Part shown: piece after piece, positions 33,701 through 40,000 of the stretch
How the letters are laid out: each line of letters opens with the position of its first letter
Numbering within the stretch: position 1 is the first letter of the stretch
Origin: Platynereis dumerilii
Lineage: Eukaryota > Annelida > Polychaeta > Phyllodocida > Nereididae
NCBI GenBank assembly: GCA_026936325.1
Contig: JAPTHN010000025.1
Coordinates: 960,001-1,024,000, forward strand
Length of the DNA: 64,000 nt
Reading direction: 5' to 3'
Notes under the pieces: model-generated
What the model was told of the DNA's origin: nothing
Seen by the model: the letters and a program-made list of their open reading frames with translations, nothing else
Database searches by the model: none
Made by a program: the position numbers and the translations under genes

Positions 33701-36437
33701 CTGCCAAAATTCATAGAGTTAGTTGACACTGTCATACAACTTCATACCAAGTTTGGAAGTGATAGTTGCAGTAGTTCTTTTTAAATAACCAGTCAAAGAT
33801 GATTTTGAGCACTGCCAAAGTCATGGCTAGGCCATGACACTGTGAGAGTGTCATGGGAGGGTGATGACAGTGCTAGGGTGATTGTCATGTGGGGCTGAGG
33901 ACATTGATTGTCATCAGCTGGTGATAATTTCCCTGACTGTTTTTAGCTGAGATATGGCATTTTTCGTATTTTTGCAATTTCCTATAAAATCCTTGAAATC
34001 GGCCACCCTTAAATATCTTAAAATGCTCATATCAGGCACATAGGGAAAATGCCCAGCGAACGGAAAGTGGATTTCAGACATTCAAGTCATATATAAGCAT
34101 CACCAATCGACAGCTTTTCTAGCCACCCGCTGGCAAATGGGTTTTTAGTGAGCTGAAGTTGGGCTGTTTTCCCATTGAAGCCCATGTTAAAAGAATTTCA
34201 TTCATTTTTGACATGCCTTTTTAAAAGGGGTTAAAATTAAGGAAAATTTGAATTTATGGAAAAATGGACTTCACTGTACTTCATTAATGTATTTGAAGGG
34301 CACATTGTGAAAATATCATCCAGATCCGGCTCGGACCATCCTCCACTTACATAGCCATCCTGCCTGGTTTTCTCAGAGACAGCTCATTAAGATAAAATTC
34401 CCTTGACAGTTCTAAACAACTTTTTTAAGCACTTTCTCTTCCAGAATTGTTATGATTAACTAATATTCCAGGAGGTTAATGGAACTGTAGGCAATTGACC
34501 GTTTCCTCACCCTGCTTACTGGTCACAGCCATTGATTCAACTTGGTCAGTCTTTGACAATAAATTGGAATGGTAGGTATGATATCTGCACAGCTCTGTCC
34601 ACAATAATGAGGTCAGGCTGGGTGTCACATTATCCAATATATATCTGTTATAAATGTTACAAATTCATTATATACCCTCTGGTATTGTATTTGAAGGAAT
34701 AACTCAATTTTGAGCATTTTTTTTCTCAATTGCAATTAGCAAAGACAGCTAGACATTGAGTTATTCTTTTGTATTAATTAGTCAGAGATGAGCTAACTAC
34801 TTGTTAAAGCTCAGAGTTAATTGCAATTAAACAAAAGCAATTGAGGCTAATCAGTTGATTGGATTGTGTTGATTCAGGGATTGTATTAATTAGTCAGAGC
34901 CGAAGATTGTATTAATTAGTCAGAGCTGAATTAACTACTTGTTAAAGCTCAGAGTTAATTGCAATTAAACAAATGGAATTGAGACTAAAGTCAAGGTATT
35001 TTTGTCTGGCAGTAAGTTTTCAGCTGATAATTAAAAACTTACCTGATTCTTGTCAATAATTCTTGCTTCCACATAATCCTGACACCATGACCAAACAGTT
35101 CCATCAGTATTTGAAAGCTTTAGCATGTTCTAGCACCTGTTTTGGGCCTTTCCCATTGGAATAACATTGCTGTCAAAACTGCTCTGGAAGCCATTTTCTT
35201 CCACTGCTTCTATTGATGCAATTGTGACGTCACCACTGCTGTTATGATGTCACAGGTGATGACGTCACTATTTAAGGCTAAAAATAGACTCCAAATGAAG
35301 GAGAATAGCTGCAGTTTATCATTATGAATGCCTGCAGGTTAAAGCTAGGGGTTGCAAGATATCAATTTAGTCTAAATCATGCTTGGTCATGGTGTATTTA
35401 CCCTATTAATCCAAAAATTTAAGCACAAACTTAATCATGGATTGCATTATCAGCTAAAAACTTACTGCCAGAATAAAATGCCTTGACTGTAATCAGTTGA
35501 TCAGTGGTGTTGATTCCGGGATTCATCAGATTGAAGAAGCATTTGTGAAACCATTTATCAGCTTTATTAAATTTATTCCAGATTTATAAATTACGAGTTC
35601 ACCGATCAGCTGATAATAGATGACAAGTATAACTTACATCCAAATGAAGCTAAATGAAGAGTTTAAACGCTTCATCATGCAGGGCCAGGCATTAGACGTC
35701 AGGCCCAATGAAATTGTGATTTAACCAAAGCTTGCCAAGCAATGAATTGGAATTGATGGATGGATAGTTTGCGTCATGAATATATATGGCATATGCTGCG
35801 ATATGCAGTATTGAATAGGGATAGAAATACTTGTAAGCGAGTCCTGATAACATCTCAATCAACGATTGAGCAGTTGTCAGAATGTTGTTGTGCAATAAAC
35901 GGATACTTGCAAACATTAAGCATATTATTGAGGGTGGTCCCAAAGTTCCCAACCACATTTACACTGCAGTGTCACGAGCGTGTACTATCACACACACAGT
36001 ACTTGCTCAGGCTTTAATACTCAACTCAGCCCAGTCACCTGCTCAGTCACATTGTGACAGGTCACACTGACCTGCTGTGACAGGTGGATTTCAACCTCAT
36101 CCCATGGACCAGATTCCATTTTCCAAGAAATTAGGAAACCAAGCAAAAATCCACACCGCCCCAACCACCAGACCTCAGCCTTGATTATCTGATACGCGTG
36201 TGTATTTTCCATGTCAATTATTTTTTGTAAATCGCGATACACACCTTTCCCTTTTTTGGCTCCAATGTTTTGAGTGGAGTGGCTTTCATTTTCTTCAAGT
36301 GGTTCCAGTAAGTTCAAATTTCGGCGCCTGTTTGCTTGGTCAAGGCGACTTGCTTTCTGGTCTAATGACCGCCTATGGTTTCGCAACGCTCTGGTATCTT
36401 GAGCTTTAGTCTTATTTTTATACGATCTTCCCTCCAT
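6659..36437 (-). CDS. DLGAP5: DLGAP5 / HURP mitotic spindle protein, 21 coding exons
   Basis: Kinetochore-fibre and spindle microtubule stabiliser of the DLGAP (GKAP) family. Exons, 5' to 3': 36437-36245, 27585-27458, 17941-17796, 17477-17258, 16891-16822, 16459-16297, 15763-15369, 15205-15140, 14853-14610, 13481-13369, 13147-12806, 12290-12130, 11751-11656, 11430-11112, 10242-10062, 9747-9579, 9096-8880, 8127-7938, 7595-7426, 7187-7045, 6727-6659 (TGA). All junctions have AG/GT and keep frame: 3795 nt, 1264 aa; human DLGAP5 is 846 aa. HDVPYFRNLLVSETERL, GLVDNCEF and TCTDLDGFWEMV match human HHGVPYFRNILQSETEKL, GLVDDCEY and TCTDLDGFWDMV. The start at 36437 is tentative: the reading frame runs on upstream to an acceptor at 36583. 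Introns 1 and 2 are large and full of transposons. Confidence 0.92.
7688..7876 (-). mobile_element. tRNA-derived SINE, copy 1
   Basis: Read on the minus strand: head with the B-box-like GGGTTTGAATCC, body, and a tail ending CCCCAATCGTCC. Diverged from the copy at 8464-8660. It lies between DLGAP5 exons and is in the same orientation as the gene. Confidence 0.7.
8240..8800. repeat. Degenerate AGTCAGGA / GAGGATTTCA tandem repeat, split by a SINE
   Basis: Two flanking stretches (8240-8463 and 8661-8800) are built from short units such as GAGTCAAGA and GAGGATTTCAGAG. A SINE sits between them with a 14-bp duplication. Confidence 0.7.
8464..8660 (-). mobile_element. tRNA-derived SINE, copy 2, full length with 14-bp target duplication
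   Basis: Read on the minus strand: TCTAGTGGTAGCGTGCTGG (A-box region), GGTTCGAATCC (perfect B box), then a tRNA-unrelated body ending in ATAAATACAGGACGTAAAG and CATCCATCCA. The flanks repeat TTTCAGAGTCAGGA (8450-8463 and 8661-8674). This is the best full-length copy in the window. Confidence 0.88.
10395..10625. repeat. T-rich low-complexity block
   Basis: Long T runs broken by CCGAAATT-like motifs in a DLGAP5 intron, just after an A run. It looks like a decayed homopolymer array. No gene seen. Confidence 0.6.
11112..13147 (-). CDS. DLGAP5: DLGAP5 GKAP-homology block (four exons)
   Basis: Exons 13147-12806, 12290-12130, 11751-11656 and 11430-11112 encode the DLGAP family core: HDVPYFRNLLVSETERL, RTTVGQAQLLMAQRFKQF, GLVDNCEFKLGEKETTC, DLDGFWEMVFIQVEDVDM and KFGKLDKLRENNWQ. 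A charged coiled-coil stretch follows, with repeated KEEQQ units, and then VFDAGLFQVVSPLR (human IVFDAGFFRVESPVK). Exon 13147-12806 also holds a perfect VAENEP doublet. This block is the strongest evidence for the gene identity and separates it from GKAP-type synaptic paralogues, which lack the FDAGxFxVxSP motif. Confidence 0.95.
12377..12492 (-). mobile_element. tRNA-derived SINE, copy 3, 5'-truncated
   Basis: The tail and body match the family. The tRNA head is missing. The flanks repeat TTTCAATCCA (12367-12376 and 12493-12502). Confidence 0.75.
12568..12765. mobile_element. GGCC-ended MITE, copy 4, with TTA duplication
   Basis: Ends GGTCAGACAAAATCGATC and, at the right, ATTATGTCCGGCC, with inner repeats TTTAGCTTCTCAGAT and GATCAGAGAAGCTA. 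TTA flanks both sides (12565-12567, 12766-12768), a PIF/Harbinger signature. Confidence 0.75.
14428..14512 (-). mobile_element. tRNA-derived SINE, copy 4, internally deleted
   Basis: Tail-side piece GTGGCTTTGCGTCCTG joined to a head-side piece with CTAGCACGCTATCA, missing the body and B box. Confidence 0.65.
15369..15763 (-). CDS. DLGAP5: DLGAP5 acidic exon (Glu/Lys-rich)
   Basis: Residues about 307-438. After a Ser/Glu-rich start, the second half is dominated by Glu with Lys and Gln, coded by purine-rich near-repeats. This produces long Leu/Phe/Ser-rich open frames on the opposite strand that are shadows. Human HURP has no equivalent acidic run of this length, and it accounts for part of the larger size. 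Confidence 0.85.
16483..16522 (-). mobile_element. SINE tail fragment
   Basis: Only the 3' end remains (GGATGGATGATTCAGGCTTT on the + strand). Same family and same orientation as the gene. Confidence 0.55.
17096..17170 (-). mobile_element. SINE 3' fragment
   Basis: GATGGATGATTGGGGCTTTA on the + strand followed by part of the body (GGGCTTATTAGGACAA). 5'-truncated and sense to DLGAP5. Confidence 0.6.
18082..18395. mobile_element. PIF/Harbinger-like MITE with GGGCTATTCC ends, copy A
   Basis: Ends GGTCTATTCCATTTAAAA and TTTTAAATGGAATAGCCC, flanked by TAA on both sides (18079-18081, 18396-18398). The interior has C-runs and ACGATTTTT-like subrepeats. A related copy lies at 22797-23119. Confidence 0.8.
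19200..19638 (+). other. Promoter-like CpG segment with a short ATGGCGGCC reading frame
   Basis: Inside the 8-kb element. CpG-containing sequence (GACCGCCGTC, ATCGCGCGGTG) holds TTCTGGGAAAACT, resembling the core of ZNF143-type promoter motifs, then a strong donor CAG/GTGAGTG at 19333. At 19519 the context AACAAAATGGCGGCC is a good start site and a YY1-like motif. The frame reads MAAEVTTRQEAEVFFADITM and on to 19638 (39 codons). It could be a first coding exon ending at a possible GAGG/GTGATT donor near 19612. The protein is not recognised. Confidence 0.35.
20370..20599. mobile_element. MITE with TAGACCCCGGAGCC ends and 8-bp duplication
   Basis: Perfect 14-bp inverted ends TAGACCCCGGAGCC and GGCTCCGGGGTCTA, 230 bp, flanked by AATACAAA on both sides (20362-20369, 20600-20607). 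An 8-bp duplication fits hAT or P superfamilies. The GTCA-rich interior is GC-richer than its surroundings. Nested in the 8-kb element. Confidence 0.85.
20729..20936. mobile_element. 208-bp foldback MITE with CACTGTAAA ends
   Basis: Almost fully palindromic: CACTGTAAATTTTGAA with GAGTTAGC, then GTGAGATGGTTGCACA, mirrored on the other side. CA flanks both sides, a possible 2-bp duplication. CACTG ends suggest a CACTA-like family, but that is only suggestive. Nested in the 8-kb element. Confidence 0.7.
22797..23119. mobile_element. PIF/Harbinger-like MITE with GGGCTATTCC ends, copy B
   Basis: Ends GGGCTATTCCATTTAAAA and TTTTAAATGGAATAGCCC, 323 bp, flanked by TTA on both sides (22794-22796, 23120-23122). 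The interior is G-rich, with repeats such as ATGCATGGGGGG. Related to the copy at 18082-18395 and nested in the 8-kb element. Confidence 0.85.
23971..26200. repeat. About 170-bp satellite array
   Basis: The anchor ACATTTTCAAGTCTTATTGC recurs at 23971, 24141, 24311, 24481, 24651, 24821 and 24991, exactly 170 bp apart. The units then drift with spacing of about 155-190 bp to around 26200. The first seven units are nearly identical. Units starting at 24481 and 24821 share variants not found in the units between them, suggesting a 340-bp higher-order step. It lies inside the 8-kb element. Confidence 0.92.
27458..27585 (-). CDS. DLGAP5: DLGAP5 exon 2 (basic helical segment)
   Basis: Encodes DPMERLEQLKKWKEQ followed by MLKRKIEARTKKPTFKVSV. 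This matches the human HURP segment RKQMLQKYKEEKQLQKL then REKAKRGIFKVG in type and order. It lies between the two transposon-filled introns: 8.7 kb upstream and 9.5 kb downstream. Confidence 0.88.
27634..29010. repeat. Left arm of a 6.8-kb inverted repeat
   Basis: Pairs with 32510-34408 on the opposite strand. The outer end is TGTCAAGGCAATTACTTAATG and neighbours, and the arm contains GAGCTGTCTCTGAGAAAACC. Much is identical: two 60-97 codon open frames reappear unchanged on the opposite strand of the right arm, although neither looks like a gene. It lies in DLGAP5 intron 1. Confidence 0.88.
29011..32509. other. Spacer between the arms of the inverted repeat
   Basis: AT-rich, about 3.5 kb, with no recognised coding region. 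It contains one hAT-like MITE (31328-31664). It is either the interior of a long-TIR element or ordinary intron between two opposed copies. Confidence 0.5.
31328..31664. mobile_element. hAT-like MITE with CAGGGGCG ends and 8-bp duplication
   Basis: Ends CAGGGGCGGTGA and TACGCCCCTG, 337 bp, flanked by CTTGTCAG on both sides (31320-31327, 31665-31672). CAGGG ends plus an 8-bp duplication identify a hAT-type non-autonomous element. Confidence 0.88.
32510..34408. repeat. Right arm of the 6.8-kb inverted repeat, with a nested 511-bp element
   Basis: Reverse complement of 27634-29010, interrupted by the 33429-33939 insertion. The two outer ends share the TTAATGAGCTGTCTCTGAGA sequence in opposite orientation. 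No convincing target duplication was found. Confidence 0.88.
33429..33939. mobile_element. 511-bp internally deleted relative of the 8-kb element
   Basis: Begins CAGTCAAGGAAATTACCAGC and ends GGTGATAATTTCCCTGACTG. The first 166 bp match 18845-19010 and the last 345 bp match about 26556-26900, so it equals the 8-kb element with its middle missing. It is flanked by TTTTT on both sides (33424-33428, 33940-33944). The other arm of the inverted repeat has a single TTTTT at the matching place (28084-28089). Confidence 0.9.
34988..35489. mobile_element. Tc1/mariner-like MITE with CAGTCAAGG ends
   Basis: About 45 bp of inverted similarity: AGTCAAGGTATTTTTGTC with CTGGCAGTAAGTTTTCAGC at the left, and the complement at the right ending CCTTGACTG. 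TA flanks both sides (34986-34987, 35490-35491); the left terminal C appears changed to A. The interior holds three CRE-like sites. Confidence 0.75.
35225..35267. promoter_or_regulatory. Cluster of three CRE-like sites
   Basis: TGACGTCA at 35225-35232 and 35260-35267 (perfect CREB/ATF palindromes) and TGATGTCA at 35245-35252, within 43 bp inside a MITE in DLGAP5 intron 1. Function is not shown. Confidence 0.4.
36059..36073. promoter_or_regulatory. Perfect AGGTCA inverted repeat with 3-bp spacer
   Basis: AGGTCACACTGACCT matches the consensus estrogen-response-type nuclear receptor site. It lies in DLGAP5 intron 1, about 170 bp past the first recognised exon and 0.8 kb from the WAC start. A chance match is possible. 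Confidence 0.35.
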
Positions 36438-36582
36438 TTTTTGTATTTTGAGCTGTCCCTGGACAACAGCTGCTCCTGTTCCACTTCTTGACTTCAAATA
36501 TTTTCTTCTTGAATTTTCCTCATCGGCGATTGGCTCATCAACTTTGCATGATGGGAAAGTTTCTCCTTGCAGGTGCTGCCCT
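36245..36582 (-). CDS. DLGAP5: DLGAP5 first recognised coding exon (N-terminal basic region)
   Basis: The acceptor TTTTAG ends at 36583 and the donor AAAG/GTGTGT follows 36245. The frame is open across the exon; the first in-frame ATG (36437) begins MEGRSYKNKTK. The stretch RALRNHRRSLDQKASRLD resembles human HURP AHRKSLSQKENRHKEYE, part of the basic microtubule-binding N-terminus. Going upstream without splicing meets an in-frame TGA near 36630 and no ATG, so an upstream exon must exist. It may be 5' UTR, or may supply an earlier Met. The exon's last base joins exon 27585-27458 to give KDPMERLEQLKKW. Confidence 0.8.
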
Positions 36583-37045
36583 CTAAAACCAAGACTAAAA
36601 CAGTGATTAGGATTTATTTTTATGTTTTCTCATCTCCAGTCGTTTTAATATCTCACTAATGAGCAACGGGATTAATTAAAGCTAAAATATAAATTGCAAA
36701 AATACATAATTATGCTCGGGTTTTTTCGGCTACGGTCGGTTGACCCCGAATCCCCGAATGTGTCATGGCGTCGAGATGCGAGTCGATCGGCCTAAATGTT
36801 TTGGATTGATATTGCCACTAAACGAATAGTTTTAGCACATTGGTCGGGACAGAACTAGTTCCTAAAACACTTGCATTAATGGTAATGCATGCAAGGAAAA
36901 TTGCAAGGCTTAACGATGGGTGATTGTCCAGTTTTATCCGAATTCTTGAGATTGGCTTTTCCGCCATGTTTGTTGTCGAATTTCTCATATTTTTGCCACT
37001 GCCCATGTCCCTTTTTAACTGGTAAACAAGCTCTGATTGGTGTCT
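36583..37045. promoter_or_regulatory. Head-to-head DLGAP5/WAC promoter region
   Basis: The WAC ATG (36879) and the DLGAP5 exon acceptor (36583) face opposite ways about 300 bp apart. The stretch is CpG-richer (TACGGTCGG, GGCGTCGAGATGCGAGTCG). CCAAT motifs in minus orientation lie near 36843, 36958 and 37041, the last reading CCAATCAGAGC, and would suit an NF-Y-driven DLGAP5 promoter. TSS positions are not known. Confidence 0.5.
36879..36919 (+). CDS. WAC: WAC first coding exon (41 nt)
   Basis: ATG at 36879 encodes [13 protein letters not shown] plus two bases of Gly, then donor GATGG/GTGATT. It joins exon 37071-37104 to give [13 protein letters not shown], and then DKYPSKS in exon 3. The match to vertebrate MVMYARKQQRLSDG fixes both the start and the splice. 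Unspliced, the frame hits TGA immediately, so ORF searches miss it. Confidence 0.88.
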
Positions 37046-40000
37046 TATATGGTTGTTTGGTCTATTTCAGGTATTACGACAAGAACCAGGCCCATCCGTT
37101 CGAGGTGAGTATGGCACAAGGAAGGCAAAAGTGGTCCCTCCCACTTCTCTCAATCTTCAGCTTACTCAGCTGAAACAATCAACAAACATGATCAAAATCA
37201 TGTAAATAATCGAATATAAGGGGTCAAAACTTGGTTATTACCAAAGTTAAGGACCTTGGGAACATCCTAGACCAACAAAACATCTTGTCTGACACCTTTT
37301 TCAGGTTCAATAGGGGTGTCTGCTTTGAAGTGCAATTAACATCAAAATCTCATTAATTAGGTAATAATTAGGGTTAATTACCTATCATGATGGGGTTAGA
37401 AACAGTCAGAGGCGCAATTTCTACAATCTGGCCAAGTTTTATCCCAATCTTGGCATTATTTGCTGAGATAGTGACCCTATACCTTCAAAACACCTATATT
37501 TCGGGTTGAAAGGTATGATCCCGCAAATGTGTGGCCTTGGATCAAGCTGATTTACAGCTGAAAAGATCCACAGTTTCTGGAGTCTCATGCAGCACCTGAA
37601 GTTTTCACTTTTTTGGTGGAATTCTAGGAATTCTGAGCAATTTAGGTGTTATTTCGCCACTTCAATTTATCATGGGGCCAGCGAGGGGCGTCAATTAACT
37701 GTTATCATCTCAAGATGGTATCAAATATCAAATGGACACTGAAATACACATTCACAGAATGCAGCCATTGAGGAATATTGAGTTAATTGCATAGTTTAGG
37801 TAAATTACTTGGGCCTTCAATGCTGGACTGTGTCAATGACAAAGTATGGATTAATTAAGTGTCTTGCTGGGCCTTCCTGATATAAATTTGATTTTGAAAT
37901 TGACAATTAGTGCCACAGCTATCTTGTGGTCAAATTTAGTTTCAATCAAAATGTAAGTTTCTGAGAAAAGTACCCTATACCTGAAAAACACCTCTTTTTG
38001 GGGGTCAGGGGTATGATGCATAGATTAGTCCATCTTGGATCATGCTGATTTACAGCTAAAAAGATGTACCCCAACTAGTTGCTGGTGCTCTACCAAAATT
38101 TTAGAAATCCATAGGAAATTATAGGAGTTATGACTAATTTCATTTTGTCAAAAATGCACTTTATTTGCGTTGAAGGTGACCGTTAGGCTTGAATTAGCTT
38201 TCATTGTCATACAATGCATTCAGATGCCTGACAAATATTTAAGCAGGATGGAGCAGCACGTTTCTGTGGAAGAATAAAAAGTTCTTAGCCTAATTTTGGC
38301 AAATTTCTTGGAAATGCCAATGTTGCACTCTGTAAATGACAAAGTGAAGATTACATAGATGAGAAGTGTGACTGTGCTATTGCAAATTTGTTTTTGACAT
38401 GAACAATGAGCACTATAGCTGCCAACTGATCGAATTTAATTTCAATCCTAGTGTAAGTTTCTGAGAAAAGTACTTTTTACCTGAAAAACACCTCTTTGGG
38501 GGGTCAGGGGTAGGATATAAAGGTTATTCCATCTTGGATCCTGCTGATTTACAGCTAAAAAGATGAACCCCAACTAGTTGCTGGTGCTCTACCAAAATTT
38601 TAGAAATCCATTTGAAAATATAGGAGTTATGACTAATTTCATTTTGTAAAAAATGCACTTCATTTGCCTGAAGGTGACCGTTAGGCTTGAATTAGCTTTC
38701 ATTGTCATACAATGCATTCAGATGCCTGACAAATATTTAAGCAGGATGGAGCAGCACATTTCTGTGGAAGAATGAAAAGTAAATTGCCTAATTTTGGCAA
38801 ATTTCTTGGAAATTCCAGTCTTGCACTCTGTAAATGAAAAAGTGCAGATTATTTAGATGAGAAGTTTGACTGTGTTATTGCAAATTTGTTTTTTAAATGG
38901 ACAATGAGCACTACAGCTACATATCTGGTCAAATTTGATGTAAATCCAATAGTAAGTTTTTGAGAAAAGTACCCTATACCTCAAAAACACCTCTTTTTGG
39001 GGGTCAGGGATATGATGCAAAGATTATTCCATCTCAGATCGTGCTTATTTACAACTAAAAAGAAGAACATCAATTAGTTACTGGTGCTCTACCAAAATTT
39101 TCATTATCATGCGATGCATTCAGATGCCTGACAAATATAAATCTAAGGAGGATAGAGCAGCAAGCTTAGGTTAAAAATGAAAAGTGTTTTGCCCAATTTT
39201 GAATTTTGACAAATTTCTTGGAAAATCTGATGTTGCACTCTGTAAATGCAGATTACTCAGATGAGAAGTGTGACTGTGCTATTACAAATTTGTCTTTGAC
39301 ATGAACAATGAGCACTAAAGCTACCATCTGGTAAATTTTAATTTCAGTCCAATTGTAAGTTTTTGAGAAAAGTACCCAATACCCGAAAACCCCCTATTTT
39401 TGGGGGTCAGGGGTATGATGCACAGATTATTCCATCTTGGATCATGCTGATTTATCGCTAAAAAGATGTACCCCAACTAGTTGCTGGTGCTCTACCAAAA
39501 TTTTTGAAATCCATTGGAAATTATAGGAGTTATGACTAATTTCATTTTGTCGAAAATGCACTTTATTTGCGCGAAGGTGGCTTGAACTAGCTTTCATTAT
39601 CTTAAGATGCATTCAGATGCCTGGAAAATATTTAAGCAGGATAGAGCAGAGCATTTCGGTGGAAGAATGAAAAGTATTTTTCCCAATTTTGACAAATTTC
39701 TTGGAAATTCCAGTCTTGCACTCTGTAAATGACAAAGAACAGATTACTTAGATGAGAAGTGTGACTTTGCTATTGCAAATTTGTCTTTGACATGAACAAT
39801 GAGCACTATAGCTACCATCTGGTCAAATTTAATTTCAATCCAAATGTAAGTTTCTGAGAAAAGTACCCTATACCTGAAAAACACCTCTTTTTGGGGGTCA
39901 GGGGTATGATGCATAGATTAGTCCATCTTGGATCATGCTGATTTACAGCTAAAAAGATGAACGCCAGCTAGTTGCTGGTGCTCTACCAAAATTTTAGAAA

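Larger units (their letters stand above)
34769..35535. repeat. Direct repeat of an AT-rich unit; second copy split by a MITE
   Basis: GTATTAATTAGTCAGAG, then ACTACTTGTTAAAGCTCAG, then GTTAATTGCAATTAAACAAA, occurs at about 34769-34881 and again at 34904-34987. The second copy resumes at 35490 (TAATCAGTTGATC) after the 34988-35489 element. The first copy is uninterrupted there. Confidence 0.75.

Noticed and set aside
27634-34408. Intact transposon with target duplication
   Set aside because: The flanks at both outer ends show no convincing duplication and no transposase was found, so it is listed only as an inverted repeat.
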